Program-made: the position numbers and the translations under genes
NCBI RefSeq assembly: GCF_030581005.1
Contig: NZ_JAUQSX010000001.1
Span: 682,001 to 746,000 of the forward strand
Length of the DNA: 64,000 nt
Reading direction: 5' to 3'
Source of the DNA: Hymenobacter mellowenesis
GTDB lineage: Bacteria; Bacteroidota; Bacteroidia; Cytophagales; Hymenobacteraceae
Notes under the pieces: model-generated
The model's input: only the letters and a program-made list of their open reading frames with translations
The model's database searches: none
What the model was told of the DNA's origin: nothing
Shown here: positions 37,768-49,641 of the stretch, in pieces
Numbering within the stretch: position 1 is the first letter of the stretch
How the letters are laid out: every line of letters starts with the position of its first letter

Positions 37768-37878
37768 CGAAAAACTGCGCGGTCGGGTAAAAGGCCACAT
37801 TGGCCGGGCGGGGCGCTTTGATAATCGGAAAGTTGGCGTCTGGCCCGGCCCCTGCATTTACCTTGCGCAGCTAAACCA

Positions 37879-41538
<3,660 letters not shown>

Positions 41539-41592
41539 AAACCAATCGCACAGGTTACTTTCGTTTTTCCTTACGCCTACCTTTTCGCTGCT

Positions 41593-42318
41593 ATGTCTAC
41601 TTCTGTACTAAGTTGTTTGGTTGTCGACGACGACCCGCTGTCGGTGCAAGTGGTGCTCAACTGCATCAACAACACGCCTTTCCTCTCGGCCACCGGCAGC
41701 TACACCAACCCCGTCGAAGCGGCCGAAGCCCTGCGCACCCAGCCCATCGACCTGCTGTTTCTGGACGTGGAAATGCCCCTCATGTCGGGCATTGAGTTGC
41801 TGCGCACCCTGCAAAACCCGCCGCTGGTGGTGCTCATCACCAGCAGCAAAGACTACGCGGTGCAGGCCTTCGAGCACGCCGTGGTCGACTACCTGGTGAA
41901 GCCCGTGAGCTACGCCCGCTTCCTGCAAGCGTCCCAGAAAGCCCTGGAAATCGCGGAGCGCCAGCATCCGGCCGACGCCGACGCCATCGAAGCCCCGGCG
42001 CCCAATGCCGCGTTCACGTTTGTGAAAGTCGACAACAAGCTGGTGCGCGTCACCTTCGCCGATGTGCGCTACGTGGAAGCCCTCGGCGACTACGTGCACA
42101 TCATCACCGGCCACAGCAAGCTCATCGTGTACAGCACTATGAAGGGTGTGGAAGAGAAGTTTCCGAGCAAGCTGTTCGTGCGGGTGCACCGCTCGTTCAT
42201 TGTCAACGTCCAGTACATTCAGGCCCTGGAAGACAACATGTTGACCGTGGACAGCAAGCAGATTCCCGTGGGCCAGACGTACTTGCGCGACGTGATGCAG
42301 CGCCTCAACAAGTTTTAA
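41593..42318 (+). CDS. LytTR-type response regulator
   Basis: 241 residues. The receiver domain has VVDDDPLSVQVVL, phospho-acceptor Asp58 in LLFLDVEMPLMSGIELL, the TSSK switch region and YLVKPVSYARFLQ. The C-terminal LytTR DNA-binding domain (about 135-241) is recognised by FVKVDNKLVRVTFADVRYVE, ALGDYVHIITG and FVRVHRSFIVNVQYIQAL. It would act as a transcription regulator. It follows the hybrid kinase by 54 bases on the same strand and is the likely partner, receiving phosphate from His1162 of its HPt domain. That pairing is inferred from adjacency. Confidence 0.94.
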   Translation: MSTSVLSCLVVDDDPLSVQVVLNCINNTPFLSATGSYTNPVEAAEALRTQPIDLLFLDVEMPLMSGIELLRTLQNPPLVVLITSSKDYAVQAFEHAVVDYLVKPVSYARFLQASQKALEIAERQHPADADAIEAPAPNAAFTFVKVDNKLVRVTFADVRYVEALGDYVHIITGHSKLIVYSTMKGVEEKFPSKLFVRVHRSFIVNVQYIQALEDNMLTVDSKQIPVGQTYLRDVMQRLNKF

Positions 42319-42364
42319 ACCGCGCACGCAAGCCGCGTTTCACTTTCCCGCTTTTCCTCTTCGC

Positions 42365-42988
42365 ATGCGCTTCCAACTTGCACCCGGCCGCGGCATTTTT
42401 GCTGTTTCTGCTTTTTTCCTCCTCTTAATAAGCGCCGCCGCCCGCGCCCAGCAGGCTGGCGACACCACCAGCGTAAGCTGTGGGCCGCCCCTGCCCCGCA
42501 TGCTCTGCGTCGACCTCGACGGCCGCGGTTCCATCGACGAAGCCGCCGGCCCCTTCACCTACCGATGGCTGATGGGCGACGGCACCACCCTCACCGGCAC
42601 CACCATCACGCACTGCTATAAGGAGCGCAAAAACTATGTGGTGCAGCTCGATGTGATAGTAGACAAAACCGGCGAGGTGCGCACCGGCCAGAAATACATC
42701 CCCATCAACCTCGTGCAACAGGACGTGGTCGATTTCACGGCCTCCACCACCCGCGTGCGCGTGGGCCAGCCGGTTTCCTTTGCCTCGCCCGAAGCCCAGC
42801 TGCTCAACTGCCAGAACGTGCAGTACGTGTGGGACTTCCGCGACGGTACCACCTTCAAAGGCCGCACCGCCGAGCACACTTTCCGCCGCCCCGGCACCTA
42901 CGCCGTGCGTTTCAACATGCGCGGCTACGGCTCACAGGCCTGCATCCAGAGCTACTGCGTGTCGCGCCAAATCGTGGTGGAACCGTAG
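42365..42988 (+). CDS. Secreted protein with PKD-like domains
   Basis: 207 residues with a signal peptide (FAVSAFFLLLISAAARAQQ). Two PKD-like Ig folds are suggested: residues about 45-100 (GPFTYRWLMGDGTTLTGTTI, then THCYKERKNYVVQL) and about 120-190 (VQYVWDFRDGTTFKGRTAEH, then TFRRPGTYAVRFNM). Several cysteines (for example CGPPLPRMLC and SQACIQSYC) could form disulfides. It starts 46 bases after the LytTR gene. It has no enzyme motif; a surface or adhesion role is only a guess. Confidence 0.78.
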   Translation: MRFQLAPGRGIFAVSAFFLLLISAAARAQQAGDTTSVSCGPPLPRMLCVDLDGRGSIDEAAGPFTYRWLMGDGTTLTGTTITHCYKERKNYVVQLDVIVDKTGEVRTGQKYIPINLVQQDVVDFTASTTRVRVGQPVSFASPEAQLLNCQNVQYVWDFRDGTTFKGRTAEHTFRRPGTYAVRFNMRGYGSQACIQSYCVSRQIVVEP

Positions 42989-43022
42989 CGGGGAAGAGCA
43001 GAGAAAAAAAGCAGACGTGAAG

Positions 43023-43116
43023 TCGTCATGCTGAGCGTAGCCGAAGCATCTCTACCGCGCAACTAATTCATTTTTGAATGGCGGTAAAGATGCTTCGGCT
43101 ACGCTCAGCATGACGT
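43023..43116. repeat. REP-like inverted repeat, family A
   Basis: TCGTCATGCTGAGCGTAGCC continues to AAGCATCTCTACCGC and is complemented, with slight changes, by the right arm. It lies between the 3' ends of the PKD gene and the convergent unknown gene. Confidence 0.9.
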
Positions 43117-43142
43117 TCTTCTTTCAGTCAATTCCTCTCCTC

Positions 43143-44657
43143 TTATTCACTCGCCATCGGCGCGCCCTCTCGCAGCAGCGTCAACACCAGCTCCCAAAGG
43201 TGCTCGTAGGGGATAATCTCCACTTCCGCAAAAGCCTCGCCGGGCGGGGCCGTGTCGTGCAGCTGTTGCAGCAGCACCTTGCCGCGCTCCGCCGCCTTGG
43301 TTGCATCAAAGTTCTTTTCCACAATCACCTGCAGCAGGCGCAAAAACAGCCGGCTACGCACCGTAGTGGGCTCGTACAGGTGCCGCTGCTGGTACTTGCG
43401 CAGGCGTTCCAGGCGCATAAGCACGGCTTCGAGGTTGCGCTCGCGCAGGAAGTGCAGTAGCTGCAGCACCAGAATGGCCACGTTGTGCCCCCGCTTATCG
43501 CGGCTGTATTCCGGGAGTTGCAGCACCCACTGGGCCATTTGGCGCTGCCGGGCCACCGAAGGGCGCGGCGGCGGCAGCACAAAGTCAATATAAGCCCGGT
43601 ACAAGTCCCAGCGCTGCAGCGCCGCCTCGCGCTGGATGAGGTAGGCGGGGTTTTTGGTAATGACTTCCATCAGCTGCTGGGCCCGCTCGTATTGTTCGGC
43701 GTGCAGCGCCAGCAGCACATGGTGCTCCTGAAAATAAAACCAGTTGTTGGACGACGGGTGAAAATCCCGGGTGTATTCCTCGGCCAGCCGCAGGCCCTGC
43801 ACCGGCTGCCGGCTGCGCAGGTAAGCATAAATGCTCACGAAGTGGTTGAAGCGCAAATCGAAGCGCCGCTCGTTCAGCTTACCCTCCTTTAGGCGGCGCG
43901 AAGCCGCCGCCGTCACCCGAATCATCTCCTGGAAATTGCCCTGCAGCTCTTCGTAGGCCAGCCGCGCCCGGTACACCACATTATAAGTAGTGAAGCTGCG
44001 GGCCTTGCGATGCAGGGCTTCCAGCTGGGCAATGCGGTCGGGCAGCACGGCCAGCACGGCCCGGCGCGCGGCCACGGTACCGCTCAGGGCCAGTTGGGTG
44101 GCCGTGTACAGCTGCTCGGCTTCGTCTTCCAGGGCCAGCACCTGTTGCACGTGCGCCAGCACCTTCACCGCCTTCTTATAGGGAATGGCATCGCGCTTTT
44201 CGGCGTGCAGGTTGCGCAGCATGCGGGCACATAACACGGCATACTGCGTGAATTCGCCTTTTTCGGCTAGGGCCAGGCAGCGTTGCAGCAACCGCTCCGA
44301 GAGATTGTACTCGCGCTCCGCATACAAAATACTCACCTTGTGGAGCATGTCCAGGCACTCCAGCTCGTACCGGCGCGACACCAGGTGCCGGGAATCCGAA
44401 TGGTCCAGAAAGTAGAGCTGGTTGAGCAATTTGCTGCGCACCCGCGACTGCAGCTTTTGCAGCGCCCGCACGTTGGCCGTCGTGGCCTTGCCATACAATG
44501 CCTTCACCACCTGCAACTGGGTGGCATCAGGCGTCTTGGCCAGGGTCTTGACAAACAGGTTCTCCTTGTTCGGTTGGCGGCTATTCAGGTCCAATACCGG
44601 CAAAGAGTTCAGGCTACGCGATGTCACAATTCGCGCCAAATTTGCAATTTCATTCAT
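43143..44657 (-). CDS. Unknown helical (TPR-like) protein
   Basis: 504 residues, no signal peptide and no membrane segment, so probably cytoplasmic. I do not recognise a named family. It is almost entirely helical, with repeat-like pairs (LLQRCLALAEKGEFTQYAVL, ARLAYEELQGNFQEMIRVTA, VLLALHAEQYERAQQLMEVI) that suggest degenerate tetratricopeptide repeats from about residue 110 to 440. The N-terminal part is rich in Arg and Lys (RALQKLQSRVRSKLLNQLYF). No helix-turn-helix or enzyme motif is obvious. It is divergent from the GGTGGWAGD repeat protein across a 369-base AT-rich region. By analogy with TPR receptors of peptide signalling it might bind a peptide; that is speculation. Confidence 0.75.
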   Translation of the reverse strand: MNEIANLARIVTSRSLNSLPVLDLNSRQPNKENLFVKTLAKTPDATQLQVVKALYGKATTANVRALQKLQSRVRSKLLNQLYFLDHSDSRHLVSRRYELECLDMLHKVSILYAEREYNLSERLLQRCLALAEKGEFTQYAVLCARMLRNLHAEKRDAIPYKKAVKVLAHVQQVLALEDEAEQLYTATQLALSGTVAARRAVLAVLPDRIAQLEALHRKARSFTTYNVVYRARLAYEELQGNFQEMIRVTAAASRRLKEGKLNERRFDLRFNHFVSIYAYLRSRQPVQGLRLAEEYTRDFHPSSNNWFYFQEHHVLLALHAEQYERAQQLMEVITKNPAYLIQREAALQRWDLYRAYIDFVLPPPRPSVARQRQMAQWVLQLPEYSRDKRGHNVAILVLQLLHFLRERNLEAVLMRLERLRKYQQRHLYEPTTVRSRLFLRLLQVIVEKNFDATKAAERGKVLLQQLHDTAPPGEAFAEVEIIPYEHLWELVLTLLREGAPMASE

Positions 44658-45026
44658 CTAAAATATGCACTAATGGCGTGGAAACAGGCTTTTCATTCGA
44701 AACAGACGCTCAAAACCGACGTCACAAAAACGCAGATTCTTTCCTTTTTTCCGTGCAAGCGTCCGGCAATATTTGTATTGTGAATATTTATGGCTGGTTT
44801 AACGCTCAGAGGTCACAAATTGAGTGATTTTTCTGAATATCCACCAAAAAAAAGTTTATTTAAAAACAGGGAAGACACCTTACTATATTTTTTCTTTTTT
44901 TAGTCAACTTATTTATAATTTGGATACAAGTCAACTTTAGGGCAAAAATGTCCTTTTGCACGGTTCTGGCGAGCCCCAACTTTGTGTTGTTCAAATAGCT
45001 GACACACATTCTAAGTCTTAACCACC
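44658..45026. other. AT-rich divergent intergenic region
   Basis: This region is far richer in A and T than its surroundings and contains T- and A-runs (for example around 44847-44905). No ORF is convincing here. It probably carries the promoters of both flanking genes and a long leader for the repeat protein. The segment TTTAGGGCAAAAATG at 44936-44950 has a near copy in front of the small ORF at 49642. Confidence 0.6.
44956..44984 (+). promoter_or_regulatory. Candidate promoter of the GGTGGWAGD repeat gene
   Basis: TTG at 44956-44958 and CAACTTTG at 44977-44984 (one mismatch to TAnnTTTG) are 18 bases apart. The GTG start is 42 bases downstream. Confidence 0.35.
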
Positions 45027-45404
45027 GTGCTGAATCTCCTCACCATCGCCCTGTTTCAAGTTGCTAGCCTCTGCGCCCCCGCCCCTTCGGATGCGGCTCT
45101 GACTACCACCACGAACGTAACCACCGCAACCAATCTGGGCGGCACGGGCGGCTGGGCCGGCGACATCACCCCGGGCGACGGCGACGGCGACGGTGACGGC
45201 GATGACACGGATGTATATGGCGGCACGGGCGGCTGGGCTGGCGACATCACCGGCGGCACCGGCGGCTGGGCCGGCGACCTCGCAACTGTGGGCGGCACGG
45301 GCGGCTGGGCCGGCGACATTGCTGGCGGCACGGGCGGTTGGGCTGGCGACATTGCAGCCGCAGGCGGCACGGGCGGCTGGGCCGGCGACATCGTTGCCAA
45401 ATAA
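45027..45404 (+). CDS. Small exported-looking protein with six GGTGGWAGD repeats
   Basis: 125 residues from GTG at 45027; an in-frame stop at 45012 excludes a longer protein. The N-terminus (MLNLLTIALFQVASLCAPAP) is hydrophobic but lacks positive charge, so it is a weak signal peptide or leader. The rest is six copies of GGTGGWAGD starting at residues 38, 65, 76, 89, 100 and 113. Later spacings alternate 11 and 13 residues, and linkers are short (IT, LATV, IA, IAAA). Between copies one and two lies GDGDGDGDGDD, a possible calcium-binding stretch. No known family is recognised. It precedes a peptide-type ABC transporter by 59 bases on the same strand. It may be a multi-core peptide precursor, a structural repeat protein or an assembly peptide. 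Confidence 0.8.
   Translation: MLNLLTIALFQVASLCAPAPSDAALTTTTNVTTATNLGGTGGWAGDITPGDGDGDGDGDDTDVYGGTGGWAGDITGGTGGWAGDLATVGGTGGWAGDIAGGTGGWAGDIAAAGGTGGWAGDIVAK
45138..45389 (+). repeat. In-frame tandem repeat array (GGTGGWAGD x6)
   Basis: Six near-identical 27-base units of the form GGCACGGGCGGCTGGGCCGG followed by CGAC. Unit starts are 81, 33, 39, 33 and 39 bases apart, all multiples of three. Third-position changes (GGCTGG/GGTTGG, GCCGGC/GCTGGC, GGCACG/GGCACC) leave the peptide unchanged, so selection acts on the protein. Confidence 0.93.
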
Positions 45405-45463
45405 CGCACTGCCGTTTAGTGCCTATATTGCCTGCTCACTGTAGCAAGGCTAATATAGTCTGA

Positions 45464-47230
45464 ATGTATCGCGTGAGGCAAAATTTCCTGGCTGGAGCCC
45501 GTCTCTGTCTTGCAATCGCCTTGCTGCTACAGGGTTGCACGGCCAAGCGCCGCGCTGAGGCGCCCATCAAAATCCGCTGGGCGCACGACCCGGAAAACCT
45601 GGACCCGATGGTCATGGCCAACCAGACGGCCATCGACGCCATCAATCTATTAAACTGCAGCCTGCTGCAGGCCGATTTTACCACCAACCAGTTTGCCCCG
45701 GCACTGGCTGAAGCCCTGCCCACCGTGCAGCTATTCGGCGATTCGCTCATGCGGCTGCAATACACCATCCGGCCCGAGGCCGCCTGGGACACCGGCCGGC
45801 CGGTGCTGGCCACCGACGTGGCGTTCACGCTCAAGCTGATGTTTTGTCCCGGGCTGCCCAACGCGGGCCCCGGTGGCCAGTACCGCTTCATTCGGGAGGT
45901 GCTGATTGACCCCCGCAATCCGCGGCGTTTCAGCTTCGTGTGCACCAGCCAGGCGGTGGAATACGTGCAGGCGTCCGGCGATTTTTTTATCCTGCCCGAA
46001 GCCGCGCTCGACCCCAAAGGGGAATTGAGGGCCTTCTCGCTGGCGGCGCTACAACAGCGCCCGGCTTCGGCGCCGCCCAATGCGGTGCTGGAAGCCCTGT
46101 CCCGGCGCTACGCCGCCGCGGCCCCCGGCCAAACGCCCGCCCGCCTGCCCGGCTGCGGCCCCTACCAACTGGTGAAGTGGGAAAAAGACCGATACCTCCG
46201 CTTTGCGCGGAAGCCCCATTGGTGGGCCGACCGAGTGCCCCACCGGCCTTTTGTGCTGCAGGCCCGCCCCGCACAGCTCGAATACGCCATTATTCCCGAC
46301 GCGGCCACGGCCTCGCTGGCCTTGCAGCGGGGTGACATCGACGTTTTTCCGCAAATGCCCACGCGTGAGTTCACGCGCCTGCGCAAGGCGCCGGCCACGC
46401 GCGCGAACCTAAATTTTTACACCACGGCATCCTACGACGTCGTCACGGTGGGCTTCAATACCCGCCGGCCGGCCTTGTCCGATGCCCTGACGCGGCAGGC
46501 CCTGGGCCGCTGCTTCGATGCGGCGGGCATTCTGCAGGGCAGTGAGTTGGGCGAAGGCCAACGCACGGTGGGCCTCCTCAACCCCGCCGACCGGCTGAAT
46601 TACAACGACAGCCTGGCCCCGGTGCCTTTCGACCCCGCCGGCGCCGTGGCGCTGTTGCGCCGCGCCGGCTGGCAGCGCGGGGCCACCACCGAAGCCGGCT
46701 GGCGGCGCAACAGTTCCCAGGGCCCTCAGCAGTTGCGCCTGGTGATGCGCTACCGGACCGACGAACAGCTGTTTGCGACAATTGCGCTGCAATTTCAGGC
46801 GGCGGCGGCCAGCATTGGAGTGCCCGTGAGCTTGCAGCCCACCGAGTCGGGCGCGTTCAGCATGGCCCTGCGTAATGGCGAGTTCGACGTGTACGTGCGG
46901 GCCCTGCGCGGCAATCCGTTCATGTTCAATTTTACGCCTTTTCTGCATTCGCAAGCCATTGGCGCGGGCAATAACACTGGCTTCAGCACGCCCGAGAGCG
47001 ACCAGTTGATTGCCGCCATTGCGGCGGCGAACACCGCGCCGCGCCGCGCGCAGCTATTGCGGCGCTTCCAGGGGCTGATGCAGCAGGAAATGCCCTTGTT
47101 GCCCCTCTTCTTCCTGTCGAACCACATTGCGGCGCAAAAACGGCTGACCGGCCTGCACCCGACCAGTCTAAAACCGGGCTTTGCGGCCATGGCCATCGGC
47201 GAAGCGGCTGCTCCTCCCACTGCACCCTAA
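45464..47230 (+). CDS. ABC transporter substrate-binding lipoprotein, oligopeptide type (family 5)
   Basis: 588 residues with a lipoprotein signal (ARLCLAIALLLQGC, lipid cysteine about residue 25). The fold is that of peptide/nickel-binding family 5: IRWAHDPENLDPMVMANQ near the N-terminus, LQYTIRPEAAWDTGRPVLAT, DVAFTLKLMFCPGLPNAGPG, GCGPYQLVKWEKDRYLRFAR, LQRGDIDVFPQMPTREFTRL, and a C-terminal IAAIAAANTAPRRAQLLRRF. It should capture oligopeptides or a similar ligand in the periplasm. It is followed directly (three bases) by the first permease. The upstream repeat protein could encode its ligand, which is a hypothesis only. Confidence 0.9.
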   Translation: MYRVRQNFLAGARLCLAIALLLQGCTAKRRAEAPIKIRWAHDPENLDPMVMANQTAIDAINLLNCSLLQADFTTNQFAPALAEALPTVQLFGDSLMRLQYTIRPEAAWDTGRPVLATDVAFTLKLMFCPGLPNAGPGGQYRFIREVLIDPRNPRRFSFVCTSQAVEYVQASGDFFILPEAALDPKGELRAFSLAALQQRPASAPPNAVLEALSRRYAAAAPGQTPARLPGCGPYQLVKWEKDRYLRFARKPHWWADRVPHRPFVLQARPAQLEYAIIPDAATASLALQRGDIDVFPQMPTREFTRLRKAPATRANLNFYTTASYDVVTVGFNTRRPALSDALTRQALGRCFDAAGILQGSELGEGQRTVGLLNPADRLNYNDSLAPVPFDPAGAVALLRRAGWQRGATTEAGWRRNSSQGPQQLRLVMRYRTDEQLFATIALQFQAAAASIGVPVSLQPTESGAFSMALRNGEFDVYVRALRGNPFMFNFTPFLHSQAIGAGNNTGFSTPESDQLIAAIAAANTAPRRAQLLRRFQGLMQQEMPLLPLFFLSNHIAAQKRLTGLHPTSLKPGFAAMAIGEAAAPPTAP

Positions 47231-47233
47231 CGC

Positions 47234-48304
47234 ATGGGCCGGCTATTTCTCTGGCGGCTGCTGCGGACGGCGCTGGCGGTATGGGCGCTGGCATCGGGGG
47301 TGTTTTTGCTGAGCCACCTCGAAGGCGATACGGCCGTGGAACTGGCCCAGCCCGACCTGGCCGAGTTGCGCACCACTGGCCGCGCGTCCACCCTTGCCGC
47401 GCGGCAAACCCTCGACCTGGCCACCCGGCACCGTCTGGGGCTTGATATTCCGCTTTTCTACGTCGGCACGCATCGCCCAACGTCCGCCACGGCGGGCCAG
47501 TGGCACTGGAACGGGCTGCCCAACCAATACCACCGCTGGCTCGTTGGCCTACTGCAGGGGGAGTTCGGCACTTCCTATCGCACGGGCGAGAGCGTGGGCT
47601 CCCGCCTGCTGCAGGCGCTGCTTTTCACGCTGCCGCTTACGGGCACGGCCGCCACGCTGGCTGTGCTGCTGGCGCTGGTGCTGGCCCAGCGCCTGGCGGC
47701 GCGCCCGGGCTGGCACCGGCCGGTGCGGGGCGCGCTGGTGGCCCTGCAGGCGCTGCCCCTTTTTGTTATTGCGCTGGGGCTGCTGCTGTTTTTTGCCAAT
47801 CCAGCAATGTTGGTCTGGTTTCCCAGCTACGGCCTCGACCAGGCCGTTGACGCTGAAATGGGCGTCGGCGAACAGCTTCCTTTTTATTTGTGGCACATGA
47901 CCTTGCCGGTGGCAGCCCTCACGCTTAGCGCCCTCCCTGAGCTCACGCTGCAGCTTACCGCCGCGCTGGAGCAGGAGCTTGGCGCCGGCTATGCCACCAC
48001 GGCCCGCGCCAAAGGCCTGGCCGAGCGCGCCGTTATTCGCCACCATGCGCTGCGCAATGCCCTGCTGCCGTCGCTGGCCCAGCTGGCCGAATTGCTCCCG
48101 GCCCTGGTGGCCGGCGCCGTGGTGGTGGAAGTTGCATTTGCCTTGCCCGGCATGGGCCGCTTGCTGGCCGAAGCCGCCGCCGCGCGCGATTTCCCCGTGC
48201 TGGTGGGCGGCGTGCTGCTCATTGGCGCGGCACGGCTGCTGGCCCTGCTCCTCACGGACCTTCTTTCCTTATGGGCCGACCCTCGCATCCGGTGGCAGCG
48301 CTAG
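47234..48304 (+). CDS. ABC transporter permease, DppB/OppB type
   Basis: 356 residues, inner membrane. It begins with a helix (LWRLLRTALAVWALASGVFL) and has the periplasmic segment typical of DppB-like proteins, then about five more helices (GTAATLAVLLALVLAQRLAA, LFVIALGLLLFFANPAMLVW). The cytoplasmic EAA loop that contacts the ATPase is TTARAKGLAERAVIRHHALR. The family ending VVVEVAFALPGMGRLLAEAA is present. It overlaps the next permease gene by 34 bases. No ATPase gene is found nearby, so it must share one encoded elsewhere. Confidence 0.92.
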   Translation: MGRLFLWRLLRTALAVWALASGVFLLSHLEGDTAVELAQPDLAELRTTGRASTLAARQTLDLATRHRLGLDIPLFYVGTHRPTSATAGQWHWNGLPNQYHRWLVGLLQGEFGTSYRTGESVGSRLLQALLFTLPLTGTAATLAVLLALVLAQRLAARPGWHRPVRGALVALQALPLFVIALGLLLFFANPAMLVWFPSYGLDQAVDAEMGVGEQLPFYLWHMTLPVAALTLSALPELTLQLTAALEQELGAGYATTARAKGLAERAVIRHHALRNALLPSLAQLAELLPALVAGAVVVEVAFALPGMGRLLAEAAAARDFPVLVGGVLLIGAARLLALLLTDLLSLWADPRIRWQR

Positions 48305-49260
48305 CGTCACAGTCGTTATTTGGCCCGCCCAAATGGGCTGTGGCGTGGCTAGGCCTGCTGGTGCTGGTGGCGGTTGTGGCGCCCGTGCTGCCACTGCCCT
48401 ACCCGCCTCATGTACCCGACCTGGCGCATATTGCCCAGGCCCCGCTGGCTCCCGGCCAACACTGGCTCGGCACCGATGCTCAGGGGCGCGATGTACTTAC
48501 CCTGCTGGTTTTTGGCACGCGCACAGCGGTGTTTCTTACTTTGCCAGCGGCGCTGCTGGCGGCCATCATTGGGGCGCTGCTGGGCAGTGCGGCGGGCTTT
48601 TGGGGCAATCGGGCCCGGGTCGACATTTCGTATGGGGCTGTGGTGGCCGGGAGTGTGTGGTGGGTATTGCGGCTGCCCGCGCCCTGGCTGGGCGGCGTAG
48701 CTGGCGCGCTGGGCCTCGTGGGCGTGGCAACGGGCGGCATCCGCCGCAGGAAGCTTGCCTTCCGCCTGCCGCTGGATGCATTGGTTAGAGGGGGCGCAAC
48801 CGCGCTCGACACCGTTCCGCGGCTGGTGTTGGTGGTGGCACTAGCGGCCAGTGCGGGGAGCATTTCGGCCCCTGGCTTGCTGGTATTGCTCACCGTTACG
48901 TCGTGGGCCACGCCCGCTCGCCTGGTTCGCGCACAGATGCTGCGCATCCGCACGCTGCCTTTTGTGGAGGCCGCTCAGGCTGCCGGTGTGCCAGCGTGGC
49001 GCATTTGGCTGAAGCACGCTATTCCACATGCTATCAGGCCTTTATACACATTGTTTCCGCTTAGCCTGGCGCGGCTGTTGGGGCTGGAAAGTACCCTGTC
49101 TTTTTTGGGCATTGGCCTGCCGCCGGAGGTGGCCAGCTGGGGCCGCCTGATGGCTTCTTACCGGCAGGAGTCTTCCGCCTGGTGGCTTTTCGCATTTCCA
49201 TCAACAATGCTAATAATCACCATTTTAAGCTTACAAAAACTGACTAATTCAAGAAAATAA
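48271..49260 (+). CDS. ABC transporter permease, DppC/OppC type
   Basis: 329 residues, inner membrane. It has the DppC outline: a first helix (KWAVAWLGLLVLVAVVAPVL), then HWLGTDAQGRDVLTLLVFGT, helices (LTLPAALLAAIIGALLGSAA), EAA loop FVEAAQAAGVPAWRIWLKHA, and the ending LESTLSFLGIGLPPEVASWG. A longer than usual segment around residues 125-175 (WWVLRLPAPWLGGVAGALGL, then RRRKLAFRLP) inserts an extra helix pair. The start at 48271 overlaps the first permease. It is the last transporter gene; an AT-rich stretch follows. Confidence 0.9.
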   Translation: MGRPSHPVAALASQSLFGPPKWAVAWLGLLVLVAVVAPVLPLPYPPHVPDLAHIAQAPLAPGQHWLGTDAQGRDVLTLLVFGTRTAVFLTLPAALLAAIIGALLGSAAGFWGNRARVDISYGAVVAGSVWWVLRLPAPWLGGVAGALGLVGVATGGIRRRKLAFRLPLDALVRGGATALDTVPRLVLVVALAASAGSISAPGLLVLLTVTSWATPARLVRAQMLRIRTLPFVEAAQAAGVPAWRIWLKHAIPHAIRPLYTLFPLSLARLLGLESTLSFLGIGLPPEVASWGRLMASYRQESSAWWLFAFPSTMLIITILSLQKLTNSRK

Positions 49261-49641
49261 GACCCACGCATTTTCAACCGTACCAGTGGCCCCAAAGAGC
49301 AAAAAAATATGTGGAAGGCATTGCGTGCGTTGAATATTACCGATGTCGCAAATCAGGTTTTTTTTGAAGAAATAAAACAGCAATTCGTCAAGTCACAATT
49401 TCATTATTCATTTGATATTCAGTTTATTAATTAAACAAACACCTGAGCCACTTTTCAGATTAATTGATTTATACCGACATTCCATTACACTAAATTGATT
49501 AAAACGCATTTTAGTGGATGTCTCAATCTTACCTGTTGTGTCCTTTTTTAGGGTAAAATGGAGCTGTAACATTGTATTGCTTTTGGGAAATGCCATTTCG
49601 GCTCCAAGCAATATCTGCTCATTTTTTCTACCTACCCGCCC
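49261..49641. other. AT-rich intergenic region after the transporter
   Basis: A 381-base stretch of markedly low GC without a convincing ORF. It has short direct features (TTGATTTATA, TTGATTAAAA) and contains TTTAGGGTAAAATG at 49547-49560, nearly the same as the element upstream of the repeat protein and at almost the same distance from the next start codon. I see no terminator for the transporter genes here. Confidence 0.6.

Noticed and set aside
45138..45389. CRISPR-like array
   Set aside because: Units are in frame, spaced by multiples of three (33/39 bases), differ by synonymous changes and encode one peptide motif. No cas genes are near.
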